NCBI GenBank assembly: GCA_022266195.1
Contig: WHVY01000007.1
Location: 372,001-436,000, forward strand
Reading direction: 5' to 3'
From: Tetranychus cinnabarinus
Lineage: Eukaryota; Arthropoda; Arachnida; Trombidiformes; Tetranychidae
DNA length: 64,000 nt
Part shown: positions 11,801 through 26,800 of the stretch, one piece after another
Numbering within the stretch: the stretch's first letter is position 1
Layout: each line of letters opens with the position of its first letter
The notes under the pieces: generated by a model
Databases searched by the model: none
Seen by the model: the letters and a program-made list of their open reading frames with translations, nothing else
What the model was told of the DNA's origin: nothing
Position numbers and translations under genes: made by a program

Positions 11801-14800
11801 GAGGAAACAATGCAACCGATTCGAGTAAGGCCATGAAGTATCAATCCACCGAAACCCGTTATCTATTATTTGGTGAAAAAGTGTTTCAAAGGAAAAAACG
11901 GAAAAGAGAAAAAAGTTTGAAATTAATTTTTTGCTTCATTCGACTCGAGTGGAAAAGTCATCGGAAGTTACATCAAAATTGGCCGGAAAAAAAGAAAAAA
12001 GTAATAATGTAAAAAGAAGAAAAAGTTTTGACCAAAAGAAATGAAAATATAGATTGACAAGTTTGACCTCAGGAAAGGAAACTAGAGTTGGGTCAAGGTT
12101 AAAAGATGGTAAAAGCCGCAAGAAGTTGGCCTTTCATACGTTACCTCTTGTCGAGTAAAGTCAACTAGAACAGCAAAGTTGGTCAAATGGTTGCAACGGC
12201 ACAGAGTATGAGTATCATTTGAGTTAACAGTTGTGCAACCAAACTCTGACCACTGTGATGAGTCCCAAAAGACGCAACGAGCATTGGTTATGTTTTCAAC
12301 AATTAAATGGCGAAACATTATCTCAATGGGTTCTCGCAGCAGAATCATTGAGGAACCATCTTTGGGAACCAAAACACCGACCACATCGCTGTTGACAATT
12401 GTTGCCACAATATGTTGATCATTATCATTATTATTAGAGTTGATATTGTCAACATCAACATCATTGTTATCCTTGTTATTGCTATTCATTTTGTACTCTT
12501 TTATCCCTCTGTCACTCAGCATCTCTGAATCTGATCCAGATCCGATTGATGATAACAAACCAGATGGTTCACTTATAATGGGATCTAAAAGGTGACCCAT
12601 TTTACCATAGACAATGTAACCTATTCGAATCATGTTACGTCGTGTAAGGTCAGTTAAACTTATCCGAGGTAAATATATTGAATTACTATTCTCATTGTCA
12701 CCATCGTAAATTGGAAAATCGGCAGAATTTTGGTCCCGAAATTTTACATTGTCACTAGTTTTCTTTGAATTTACATCTTCTTTAGGCAATTGCAGGCCAT
12801 TCGGTAATTGATCCAATCGGTGAGCGTGAATAGACATATCTAAATAATGAATACAATAAAAGGTTTAAATTTCAATCAAAAAACATTTTCAACATTCAAT
12901 TTAATAGAGCAAAAGGGCAAAAACAGATTAATCTGAGAGCATGGTTCGATGTCTGAGCATTGCATCTATAATAATAATCAGACACAAAGGTTTGTGAAAC
13001 AAAGCAGTTTGCACTACTTCTTAGGTCTACTTTAACAGAATGAAATAGCTACTATTTGTATGATTTATACAAGTGCAAGAAGATTCATCATTTAACAGGT
13101 TAGTTGATCATCATAGTTATCTGAAATACGACTTTAACATCGACAGTTAGACGACTAATGAAAATTTTTTATTCCAAAAGTTAGTCGCGTTGACTAAAGG
13201 TTCATTTAAAATTGCCACTGATGACTGTTGACTGTTTAAAACTTAAACTGTATTGTCACAGTAATGCAAAATAACCTCATGATGCTTTCGAGCAAAAAAG
13301 TTGACAAACTTTGATTCAACCTTGAAGGTGAGACCTAAGCTTAAAGAGTTGACTTTTTTATTCATCAATGTGTAGTAGAGCAAAATCAACTTTAATCATC
13401 AAAGTGATCATTTCTATACCAACAGTTGATTTGATGATTGGTGTTTAACTTTGCGTCAAATTGGCTTGACCTGGAAATGGATTAAATTTGATGAGCAACT
13501 TGAAGGTTGCACACTCAAAAAACTGTTAATTCAATTTGAAAGCGCTTTATTGACATGTTTGTAAATACTCGAGTTGAACAAAAATGACAACTTGAAACGA
13601 TTTAAATTGCATTTTCATTGCAATGCTCAATGGACAATGGTCATTGATAGGCGTTCAGGGAGCAAAAAGAGTTTCATTATTAGATTAACTTTCATTGTCT
13701 CTGCATTCATCATGAAACTCAGTTTTCTTATCATCACGGTTATCCATTCATTTTTTATACGCTCTTGAGATAATCTTGTTTGAATATAGATTTGAATGAT
13801 CGTGAGCTGTTTAAAGTATAAATGAAAAGGTGACAAATGCAATGAAAATGCTGAAAAGAATCATAAAAGCATAAAACTGGACAAGTTCAGAGTTTCCCTT
13901 CCCTGGAGCATTTTCAATTATCTGACAAAAACTATTCATTTTTATCGATAAACAGTGATTCCAAGCCATTCACCTTCTTTTCATCTCTCGATATTCACAT
14001 AAAAATGTTTTTTTATTATGGCAACAGTTATGAAAATAACAGTTTATGATGATAAAAAACTTATTAATACTCGATAAAAGCCTAATAAGTTTGCCCATTG
14101 ATGGACAGAAGAGTAAAAAAATGCGTCTTTTCCATTTCGTTTTATCTTTTTCTTCCTTCACCATTCAATCCATTTCCTTTTTGTGATACACTTTTTTGTT
14201 GTCATCGTTTTTGATCGCATTTTTACTTATCCAGAATAAAGTTACTCTCTTCATTTCATTATAGTTTTTGATCAATTCTTAAAGTGAGAAGAGCAAAAAA
14301 TTTATTTCTCTCTTGAAAGTTACTCAAGGATAAATCTTAATCCTATCAAGATGTTCAAGATGGACACTATTGTACCATAGACTAGGGTATTAACTTTCAA
14401 TAAGATGATATACTTGTAATATGAGAAATCGTTCTCATACTTTTCCTTTGTTGTATCATGATTATTGTATTTACAACAATAATGATGAAAATCTGTTTTC
14501 TTTTCAACATTTACTGTTATGTGAACTTTTCTCAATAGAAGCAGCATTTTTTAAGCAAAAGAAAACTTGTTCAATGAGATTTTCCTCATCAACAAAAAAG
14601 CGCAATTATTAAGCTAATGTTGTTCGCACAAATTTCATTTATTCATCAAATTTTTACTAGAACCCAAACATCATTTTAACACAAAAAAATATCAAAAGCC
14701 CCTAAACTTACCCAAGTCATGCAAAAAACTCAAAAACTAATTTTTTCCAATAATTGACTTATTTTGCGTACTTTTAGTCTCAAATAATTTGAATGATATG

Positions 14801-17800
14801 TTGAATCGTTGAAAAGATTCAAAGTCTAAACGGAATCTGCAAAATATTGAAATGATTGTAGAAGCTTGGTGAAGAAAATATTGGAACCAAATAAACTCGA
14901 ACTACAAAAACGATCGCAGCTGTATTTTGAAACGGAAAGTTTGTATCTTCATCAAAATTATTGACCCGAATAAACGACTATCATTGAAATATCTGTATAA
15001 TTAATAACCTGCTGTTCAACAACCAAGACACTGACTGGTAATTATGTTTAAGTAATTAATGAAGAGATGAGATTATAATGAAATGCTATATTCTTTGTTT
15101 GAATCAGTTTGAGCCAAACTCGAGGCCTTTATGAAGTGACTTTTCAACTCTTGTTACATTGACGTTAATTTGTTGAAAGCACTGCTGATTAAACATTTCA
15201 AATTGTGACGATCTTTCATTTTTGCTGATTATCATGTGTTGATGGTTTTCAACTTGATGAACATTGAATCAAGTTGAAAATGGTTTGTCGGCTAAACAAA
15301 TGTCATTTTCAATCTCTAATCAAAACACAATCAATCTCTTTTTGATTATCATTTTGTTTAAGTTTCGCCAACAAAGCAAAACATTTTTATATTCCAAGAC
15401 AAGAAACAAAGATGAAACATTCATCATTGATATGCTAAGTGAATCACATAGGTATTATATTCATCAATCAACATCACCTTTGAGCATCACTTGGTTAACT
15501 AATAGGAATAAAAATGAGTGAAAAGATGAAGCAAGATACAGCAAGAAGAAGAAGCAAAGGTAAAGAACAACAAAAGAGACAGAAAAATTGACTGGGCGTG
15601 AAATAGACTTGAATATGCAGACAGAGGAAAAGATGAAGTTGAAAGATTATAGCAGGTAAGAAGAGGAAAAAGAAATGATTCTGTGTATCAATAATTGAAG
15701 ATGATGAGCACAAAAGGAGCAAAAATTAATCTCAAGTAAACTTCATCCTACACAAGATTCGAAGGGATTGGTTCAAGTGAAATGATAAACTTTTGTTTCG
15801 CCAAGTAAAATGAGTTTCATTTGGATAACAAAATTCAAAGTTTCTTCTGTTTTCACAAATGTTAAAGGTGAAAGCAACTGAATTGATTTGTTGAACAACA
15901 GAAGATGAAAAATATGAAACAAACAAATGAATAAATAACTCGATTGCAACAATAACAATAAATTATGGATAATTGTTGATACAATTTTACATTCACAGAC
16001 AAGTAGGTTGGTTCAAAGGTGAAATTGAATTTTCAATTCAAATTCTGTTGTTCCTTGTCCAAAGAATTTATCATTTTTTCCTCATCAATGATGCACAAGT
16101 TTACAAGTTTAAAAAGATTCGAGAGGCTCATGTAATGAATTGGATAATTTCAATTTAACCAACTTTTCCTTTGCTGACAATGTCAATCAAATTTGTCCAT
16201 ATTTTGCTTTAAATGTTTAGTTTGGTTTACTGTTCATTAATCAATGTGAAAATGGGTTGAAAATCAGGGTGAAGCTTTTTCTCATCAAAAATGAATCAAT
16301 CTTGAAATTTTGAAAGGCATTAAGCCTACGATGTAAATGAAAAGCCTTTTATTGGCAAATTTTCACCCAACAAAGTTCAATATTTATTGGATATTTTGTT
16401 GTTTTCGCCGCAAAATTCAACTCTAATTAGCCTTGGGTAACTCTCAATGGTTCATTTGGAAAAACATTTTTCATGCCAAACCTTGAAAACTTTAAGCTTC
16501 ATCTGAATTCAGGTAAACTAATTTCCATTGAAACATTTCCATTGCTAGTTTGCTCTTCATTGACAACTTTCAACTCTTAATTGGCTTCAATATCTTTACA
16601 TCTTCACCTTTTCATTTCCAGTTATCATCTTTTAATGATTAAGTTTTATCAAAAAAATGTTCATTTTCTTTTCAGCAAAACTATCAACAATGGAAAATTA
16701 TTTTCTCTTTGAAACTTTTTCTTTTCTTTTCATTGTTCAACATTTTTACTCATATTGATGTTCAATTTGTATGGAAACATATTGATATTCATATTTTTCT
16801 GGGTAAACTGAAAGTAAAGAAAAGAAGGAAAAATGTTTATTCCAATTGGTTTTTGGTGCAATATTGAAATATCTGAAGAAGAAAAAAGTCAATTTTTTAT
16901 CAATTTTTTCTTCTCTTCTTTGTGTTTGTGCTGAAAGCATAATCAGAACTTTGTCTAGAGAAAGTAGACTGAAAGACACCAAAAAGAACTAGGTTAAAGG
17001 GAGAAAATGTTAGAAAATTTCTTTTTCTCATTGCAATTCCTTCTCATCTTGTTACTGGTTTTGTTTCAATGCAAAAAAGTGTATAAAAGTAAAAATAATA
17101 TTGAGATTGTTTCATTGATCCTGTGAACAGTAAAGTCCATTTAAAGGGAAATCCTTTTCAATTTAAGGAGAGAAGATGGCGAAAAGAGCAAAAGATGAAG
17201 ATTGGAAAAGATGCCATGAAAAGATAGATACAATTGGCTGTTTCAATTCTTCAGAGAGAAAACTGAGAAAAGGCTTCTTTCTTCCTGGTGTCTGCAAGAA
17301 TTGAAATGAAGATGAAGAATAAGGAAATCTTGAGGAATTGAACAAGACGGAAAGAAGAAGAGAAAGAGCAGAAAAAAAAAGTTTTTCTTTCCTGCTCAAG
17401 AAAATAACTTTACTGAAAAAAAGATTGATGGTAAAGTGAGGTAAACTATTTCTGAGTCTATTTCGTTGCTTATATTACTTTGTATTTATTTATACATTTA
17501 TTTTTGCTAAACTTTCGTTTCTTTTTCCTCTCGCATTCACTTCATCTATCTTTACAGTCATTCATAATATTTTGTTGCTCTTTGGCTCTTTCAATTTATC
17601 TGCTTTTTTCCCTTACAAAATGTTATTGTTTCCAAATTCGTTTACTTACACAAGTTAGCATTTGATTGATAATAATCACCAGTTGATGATGCAGTTTCCA
17701 TGAAGACTAGAGTTATCCTTTCAAATTCACTGATTAAGGCAGCCGCAGATCGAGTTCGATCAACTGGTAAAAGATCATACCAAGCATCTCGGTGAATATC

Positions 17801-20800
17801 GTCAAGAAGATTACTACAAATATCGAGCATTATCTGAAAGAAGAGAGAAAAAAATATTAAAATTTACTAACAATGTGAGTGAAAATTTCTATCTTGTATT
17901 GAGCGGGAAAAGGATGACAAAAGGTTCGCTTTGAATTTTATCTTTAAGATCAAGTTTGATCAAAGTCTATCAACTCGACTCAAAAGCATCATCAGGTTTA
18001 TTATTGTGACAAGAAATTGATGAGATTCAAAAGACTTGCTCCAGTGACAGCTGATGATTCACCAAATGGATAAAGATTTGCTGCTAATAAATAATTCACT
18101 CTGAAAGCACTGACCGATCAAAGTAAAGACTGAAAACTTGCTGCAACTTCTCATCAGTCTAAATGTAATCCTAGTTTTTTGCTCATCTTATTGAGTTATC
18201 CAACTCATGTGCTTTTTGAATTGAGCAGCCAACTTTGGTCAAGTTGAATCTTTCATCTATTCATCTAATATTGAATGCTTTAGTGGAGTCAATAGTCTCT
18301 ATGAACGGATATCTAGACGGACTTTTAATGCTCATATTATGTATCACCTTTGGTTGGGAAAGTTGGCCGACTATTGGGCGTATCAAGGTGTAGTTTTTTG
18401 CTGAAATTATGACAGATTAATGTTACTTTTTCAGAATATCATCACTTTTAGCATTTGATTCTAATTGATTTGGATTTTCAACCATTTCTGCTTCATTTGT
18501 AGTTGTCTAAATGTGTTGACTTGACTTGTCTGATTTACAGTTGATTAAACTTGTTGAATGAAGAAGCATTAATGAGGCAAAAGTTGGTGAAATATTTTGT
18601 GCTAATGAGAGTACTTTTAAGCTGCAAAATGGTGGTAATTTTTTGTACTTTAAAGGTTTTTAAAGGTTAATTTTTAGAAAATTATCACCATAAATTGAAG
18701 AAAAAAAGATAAGATATAAATTGAGTGATGATGAGGGTTTGGTTAATTTTGATTGATAATTAATTTGATAGCAGCTAATTTAATGGTGGAAATGCAAATA
18801 TTGAAGTAACCAGAATAAAGGAAAGCGGGTCAAAAGCGCTCAACATTTAATTACTTTTTTTTATTGATGCAAACAAATGAGCATCAATCATTGCATTCAA
18901 TACTTACTTTAAGAGTTTCTTTGACAAAAGCAAATTGCTTATCTTCAGGATAATCTGATAAGCCAGTTTCAATTTTACTAATCAATTGACTAATAATGTC
19001 AATGATAGGGGCTATGTCACCTCCAAACAGTGGACGGTGTTTGGTTCCCTCAACCAGGTCAAAGGCTGTCGTTAGAATGGGCTCTTCTTCACGAATCCTA
19101 TTCTCAACTGACATTAACCATTTTGACCGGCAACCGGACAGATCGGCTTCCGGCTTTATCCAAACGGCAGTTCCGTAAGGATCAATTGAGCAAAACCATT
19201 TGGCTGATCCTTCACCTAAGTAGGGGCACTCTTGACGGACTAATGAACCTGGTCTTGTCCAGTTCCAGAAAAGACCACGTGAAGTGATGGAAGGACAAAA
19301 GGCACTTTCATTGTGAGAATGATGATCAAGGAAAGAAGATGAAAATGATGATGAAGACGTGGATGATGATGATGATGAGGAGGAGGAGGATGCATTTGAC
19401 TTAGTAAAAGGTGGTAATGAAGGAGGGTGCAATGTTTTCTCGGGTAAAGGAAAAGGTGAAGATTGCACGGATCCATCATAGGGCGGATGATCAGGCCAAC
19501 TTGGTGAAGGTACAAGTGAAGGTGAAAAAGATGAATGTAATGAAGATGGAGTTGAAGAGGATAAAATTGGAAAAGATGATTGATCTCCTTCATCAGATGA
19601 AATGTGATTAGTCTTTGTAAAGGTTGACTCTTTAGTTGAACTTGATTTGGTTATTGCATTTTGCTTATTGTCTCGAGAAGGCGCTTTATCACTTCGCACG
19701 TAAGGTGAGACTGTTGTAGTTGAACTTGTGCTGGTGGTTGAAGGTGTAGAGGTTGTTGTAGTCAATTGGGTTGTCCATTGACCAGGTTTATTGGGACGTC
19801 GTTTCTTGTGATCTGCAAAGGAAAAAGAAAAAAATGTTGAAAAGAAAAATTCGGCAAAATTTATTTCTAATTCAAGTTGTTCATGCCTTTTCAGGATGTA
19901 TAAATTGAGATCAATTTAACCCTCATTTTCGTGCATTTCCCTCTCATTGCAATTTAAATCCAAATTTTGGTTAAATTTTACAAAATTGGTCAACAAGTTT
20001 CATCATAATTGCTTCAAATTGCTATAATTACAGAGAAATTTTGATTCACTTGAAAAAATTGGACATTTTTATATTCTCGTCTGAATGCGTTTCATGAAGA
20101 AAACTTGAAATTTTTTCTTCTTCTCATTCTTCATATTCATGGTTCAAGACGTTCCCTTGATGAGAGGGTCAACATGAGACTCGCTTGTTACGAGGCATCA
20201 TTTAAGTGGGTGATGATGGATTACTTGTTTGTTGCTGTTGAATAAGAAAAATGAAGAAAAATTGAAACAAGAACTTGATCATCATTTGTCCAAATTTTCT
20301 CATCTTTCATCTTCTCTCTCTCTCCATTCAACTGTTCCGTTTCCTTGTTCATCAATTAAATCTCAATGTATGTCAAAGAAGAGAATCAATTTTTCAATGA
20401 ATTCTTCATTTTCCATTTTCAACTCATTTCCATCATCATGTTATCAGGAAAAAGGTTGATGCAACAAATTTACCTTTAATTATTGTCACCATTAATCTTG
20501 CCAACTGAACACACCTTGAATCAACATTTGGAACACACAGAATTTACCTTTTCTTTCTTTCCAAAATTACTCTTGACGTTGCAATTAATAAATGTTTACC
20601 AGCTTTCAATGAGCTCAGAACAACTCATCTATTTTACTTGATAACTTATCATGTAATTTCAAATAAATATTTTAATATTTCATCAACTTTATTCCTTCCT
20701 TTGATTCACCAAAATACAGAGTCTCAAGTTACTTGGTCTTTCCTTTCAACCTGATAAAGTTGCTGTTGTAACAAAATGGCTTTGGGCACTTTGCCACTAA

Positions 20801-23800
20801 CATAAAGGAAAAATGCAGGTAAAGGTAATATAAATATTGCCAGAGTAAAGAGAGCTTGAGATGAAGCATTTTCTTCTGTTTTTTTGCTTCTCATCATGAT
20901 AAGGGTAAAAACTGTATGAAAATGCAAGATAAAAGATCTTGGTTTTTCTCTTTTCCCTCGTTTTCTTCAGAAATTTCACTTTTATCCTGATTAAATGTAA
21001 CATGATATTGAGTAAAGATCAAATGGTAAATGCTCTTTCCATCCTTCCTTTTCTGCCTTGTGCACAATTTATTCATAGATCCACATCTCGCTATTAATTA
21101 CCTAATGAAACAAATTTTGTTATCAATATTATCAGAATGAGAGAAAAGGTCGGCTTTCAAAAGCTTAAAGTTTGTTAACGAAACTCGACTCTTCCTGACC
21201 ATTAGTCAAGCCGAGCTAAAAACAGAGTCTTCACCGAGTCGTGACCTTCTCTCTTTTTTACTATTCATTCTTCATTTCGATATTTTTCATCTTGATTTCG
21301 ATTTCTATCGAACTGAAAATGCTCAAGAAATGATCTTCGATTTTGTTCCTAACTGTAAAAACGACAAAAATTGACCTTAAATCGAATCAAAAGTGAAGGT
21401 AAAAGTTGCTTTCCAAATAAACGTTTAAATGAGTTTTTGGCTCGATTGATTAATAGCAAAGTGAGAGAAAACTTTTCCCAACAAAACAAAACATCTTGAG
21501 CCATTATTTTTGAAAAGATTATTAATTCAACAGCCGTTGCCATGGGAATGTCGACTGAAACAGATTTCAAGGAATGAATCCAATAATTTGACAAAGAAAA
21601 GCAGGGAATCTTCTTTTCCTTTTTTCTCTCTTTTCGTCTTTTCTCAACATTATTAAATCTAAGTTTTTATCGGATATGAAAATTTTCCCTCCATTTACAT
21701 TACAAATGAAAATTATAGTTTCCTTAGTAACCAGTAAAAGTATCAAGAGTTGGATTCAAGTAATGAAACTAATGATGTTAATAGGCAATAACGAGGCAAT
21801 AATATGAATGAAAATCAAACATCAACAATCGATGCTGGTAACTATGCAAGAAAAGAGTGTTCATCATATTTCAATATCGAATTTCTTTTCGTTTCAATGT
21901 TTACCATTTGAATCAATTTCATTTTGTTTACTCATTTTTTGGACTAAAAAAATGCTTCTATTGAATTACATATTCAATGTAAGAAATTATGACAATATTT
22001 TGACGAAAGAGAAGAATGGAAAAGACGAAAAAATCGAATTCTTTTGCCAACTGTTTACAAGTGAATTAAAAGTGTCAAAAGTAAATGTTGACTGTTTACA
22101 AAGAAATCGATCAAAAAGAATGAAATGAAACACCATGTTTTTACCTGTCAACATTTCTGTTTCAATGTACATCAATGACAAGATTCAATTCCATTCTCAT
22201 TAGATATCAGTTTTCAATTGAACATTTAAAATTCATTACCAAACTCTATTGTCATTGTTGAAGGTAAAAATGAATGAAACAAACGAGATGAAAAGAGTTT
22301 TCAATTTAATCCAATTTCAATTGCAACGAAATGTTGATGAAAAACTCGAAACTCGACAAATTTTTTCTCTAAAAACTCAATTTTCTGAATTTTATTCCTC
22401 AATTTAAAGTAAAAAATTTGAAATTTGGAAAAATTTTTAATTAAAATTCCAAGCTCAGCTCAAGTGAACAGGAAAAGGCGATATTCAACAAGTATTTGTA
22501 TCAACACTTTTGTTCAATTTATTGTTGCACTTGAATTGGGTAAACATGTTATTAGAAGTGTAATGGTCGAAGGGAAGAAATGGTCAAGTGTGCAACTTCA
22601 ATATTACAAGTAAATATGGGCAATTGTTGATAGATAATTAAAGGTTTGGGTAAAGAGAGAAATTGCTATTTTCTGTTCACAGAATTCATCATTTACCATT
22701 ATTGAGCTGTCTTGTTATCCTTGTTATTCAACTGACCATCATTAACCAGACAATATTGCCCATCATCACAACTACAATATTCATTTTGATTATACATTTG
22801 GTTACTTTATTGGTGATCAAGAGAAGTGAGTAAAACTTGTAAATTGGATTCGTGAAATGTTCCATTTTAATTGTCCATTCATGGACAATTAAGGGACACT
22901 TTGATGGTTATTGTTCATTCTTTGGTTTATTACAGATTTACTCATGAGAACCTTGAAATGTGACCTTCAATGTGCACCTTTTTTATTGACACAAGTTTAT
23001 GGTAATGAAGGAAAAGAAAATTCTGATTCATTTTATCGTTTAATCAATGAACATGAATTTGCCCTTTTCATTCATTTTCATAGTTTATTCTCATTTTAAT
23101 CAAGGTGTAAATGGGAGGAGATGCAAGAGGTTAAGGGATGGTTTAATCAAAATAATGAATCATTCAACTTTTATCAATTATAGATTGAGTGAAATAGATA
23201 ACATGGTTTCACTTCATTTTGTATCATCTTTCAAAGGGAATCTAAAAAGGTAATCAAAATGTGCATTAGCTAATGATTAACCATGCATTAGAAAATATTA
23301 ATTGAAATTATTGAAAATTCATGTTTTCTCTTGAAACTTCTAAAGAACCATCAGAATGTATAATCTTATTCAAGAACAAGAAAAATTAAGTCTTTGTTTT
23401 CGGCAAAAGTTTCATTAATTTCAAGCTAAAGAGCCAAAAACTTCTATCAATAGATCTTCAAAGATTTACTTTTTACTAGATTGGTGATTGATTAAGTTTC
23501 ATGTTCTGAGCTTCAATTTCCAAACACATAATTTCGTTATTCATTGGCGATTCTTCAGTGAATAAAATCTCATAAATAACAAATTCGCAATGAAATGGAC
23601 TGAAGAGATTTTGTGATAAAATAAACTCAAAAATCAGCTGAAAGAATTTGTAATCAAAGCTGAAACTTTCTCGATTATATTGCGATTCGAATTTCAAAAA
23701 ATTGAAAAAGAAGACGGAAATTGACTGAGTTTTGTTTTGTATGAGAAGAAATCAGATAATTTCGAATAAATTTTTATTGGAATTTCACCCAAATTTAAAA

Positions 23801-26800
23801 ATCGCACTTTACCATCAAAGATTGTCTGATCCTCTCAAGCTATTAGTTCATTTTAGATTTAAAATGCGATTCTCTATGAATGCGATTAAGAAATTTAGCG
23901 TTCATTTAACTCTTTTTCTCATGAGTATTTCCAAGTCTCATAAAGAAATTTCTTTTTCGAAACTTGAACATTCTCTGGCTAAATAGTGCACATTAACAAG
24001 AATATCAATCAATTTTTTGGCACTTGAATCAACTCGACTAATGAATGGCTCTTACCTGATATACATTGATAATGAACTTCAAGATACTTGGTGTTCCCAG
24101 GGCAACCATCACCAAACTGTTCTGCTGTTGCCGTAACATGGCATTCATTTTTACTTTCACATCTGGATAAGAGAAAGGAATGAAGCAAAGAGAAGATACA
24201 ATATTATATTTTATCCAACAATAAAAATAATAACAATAATAATTCAATGTTATTATAAACCATTAAAAGCACTTTCTTTTATTGTTGATGTGCATTTTCA
24301 CTATTACTTTTATTACTTTTAGTTATGAATTATCAATGACATTATCATTACATTTCTGATTACTCCAAGAATTATATTGAAAGAGCGAACAGAAGAAGCA
24401 AAAGAAAAAAGTATTTTCATTTTCATCGTCAAAACAATGAGCAAAAATCAACAAGATGAACCCAATAATAGCAACAATAACAAGAATAAGCAGCAAAAGT
24501 CAACAAAAAGTGACAACAGAAACGGCAACAAGGAAAGGATAAAGAATCAATGGAGAAAAAAAATTCAATAATTTGACCAAAATTGGCATAAATTGAACAG
24601 AAAGTCTTATTCAGTTCATTGACAGATACTTTTTTGTGCCCAATTTCATTAACCATGACAATTGTATGCTTTTCAAGTTGTAATCATCATGTTTATTCTC
24701 AATTTATTATTACTTGTCAGCCGCTATTCATTCAACTTTCCCTTGGTCTCCCTCTTTCAAAGGTGATATCATCAATTTTACGATAAATGACGGTCAACAA
24801 GCAATAGCAATCAAGATAAATTAGATTTATATTATAAATATTCTGTGACCGGTCAACCAGGTTTGTGTTATTGTTGCTCATCAAACATCATCATCAGGGT
24901 GGCCATTCAATAATTTACAAAAGCAGTAAAGTGAGTAAAGTAACAAAAAGAGAGGAGGAAAGGAGGAGGGTGAGGGTGGAAGATGAATGCAGAGAGAAGA
25001 GAGAGAAAAGAGAAAAGCAGAGATCAAATTAACTGGACTGAATATAACATCCTGTGAATCAAACCTTTTTTATTATTCATTGCCAATCTACTGTTATCTG
25101 CATCGTATAATATTGCGAATGATAAGGAAAAGCAAATAAAAAAAGTTGAAGGAGGACCAAAGGAGGAAGGGACAGTGGGTGGAAGATGAAACAAGAGAAA
25201 AACTATTAACCTAATGGACCATCAATGAGGTTTCCTCATCATTCCCTTCTTATCCTCTCTTCCATTTACCATCTTTATCCATATTTACCTTTTACATCTT
25301 TGATAACTTTCTTTTCTGTTTCATGTCTCACTTGCATCCCTCGCTTCATCACTTTCAACCGATTCAGACTCGCAATCTGGTTCAATTAATTTCACTTTTT
25401 TGGCCAGTTGCAATGTTGATAAAGTTGAACAAAAGTCATTGCAAATGATTTGTCAAAATGTTTTTTCATCAACATTTGTCTACTCATTGAGATTCATCAT
25501 TTCCCTATCAACATTATCTTGAAAATTTTGTGAAACTCTTGATACCAAAGAGAGTGGGAAGAGAAGATGGATAAGAGGGAAAAGGCTGAATGAAGAGGCC
25601 CTCAGCCACCTATCAACATTGGAATTGTTGATTTTTCTACCAACACGGGCAACAACGGGCAGAGTATTTTTTTGCCTCATCAAGTGAAGAGCAATGTTGG
25701 GAAACGAGATGATAGTGAGGAAGAAAAAGGTGAAGAGAAGAAATTGTTTTGACAAGTTGCTGGTTATCAAGGTATCAACAATAGACAACCTTTTCGCGAT
25801 CAGAAGCTGAAAAAAGATGATAATGATTAGGATAACAGAGTGATGATGATGACTTTGAAGCTTTACCAAGCATAACATGAGCCCACCTTGAGTGTTGTTT
25901 GCATTGAAAGGTAAACCTTTGTTTTGTTCACTCTTTTCCTTTTATTCACTTTTCTCTTTTTTTTCAATCAAAAAGTTGAATGTGAATATTAAATGGTGCG
26001 AATTGCCTCAAGGGGTTCAAATGATTGCACAGTAAATGTGCCTATTCCAAGACTGTTAATCATCATATCATAATGTTTAAATCATTACTTTTGTCGGGAG
26101 AAGAAGAAGAAGAAAAAAGTATAACAATGAAACCATGGAAATGAACATTAGAGATAAAATTAATGTTTCATTTTTTCGCCTCTCTTTCCATTCGACTGTT
26201 CATTTCCCTGGTTTCAGTTCAGTTTGTCTTTTCCTTGAATATTCAACTCGCTGCAAAAAGATTGTGCAAAGTGAACAAAAAATGATCACTTTTTTTTCGC
26301 CTTTCGAGTTTCACTCCAAGTCTCAAAAATGACAGATTAATGGACAATCAAAGTGTCAAAGCAAATGAAATGGGAATAATGAGAATGAATTATCGGGTCA
26401 ATTCTTGTCAGAATAAAAATTAACTATTGATTGGAATAAAATTGCAATCGATTCATCATTTGTTGTTCCTTCTGTTGTTGCTTCTCACTTTGAACCATGA
26501 AATTGGCTTCAAGCTTCGAAAAACGGTGAAAACTCTGAAAATGAGAAATCAAATTGAAAAAGCAAGTGAAGAGAAAAGAAAAGAAGGCAAAAAAACAAAG
26601 AAAAAGATTGAATGAAGAAAAGGACGAAAGATGATGAATAATGATTGTTTTAGAGTAAAGATATCAATGAATCTGTACAAAAGGAGAAAATCTTTTTTTG
26701 TTTCCTTCCATGAAATGGGTAACAATGAATAAAGACTAAAATGAACTTTGAAAGAATCTAATCAAGTTTAAACTAGTTTCTTGTATCAATGCCAATATTG

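Noticed and set aside
17171..17180. AGATGGCGA resembling a CTCF core
   Set aside because: The final GC of the core is missing and there is no partner motif nearby.
18996..19611. Several ORFs on + and alternative minus frames
   Set aside because: They are shadows of latrophilin exon 4, which is supported by domain homology and phase.
25480..25878. 132-codon minus ORF in intron 2
   Set aside because: Biased Leu/Phe/Ser/Ile composition as expected from pyrimidine-rich sequence; no domain or conserved motif.
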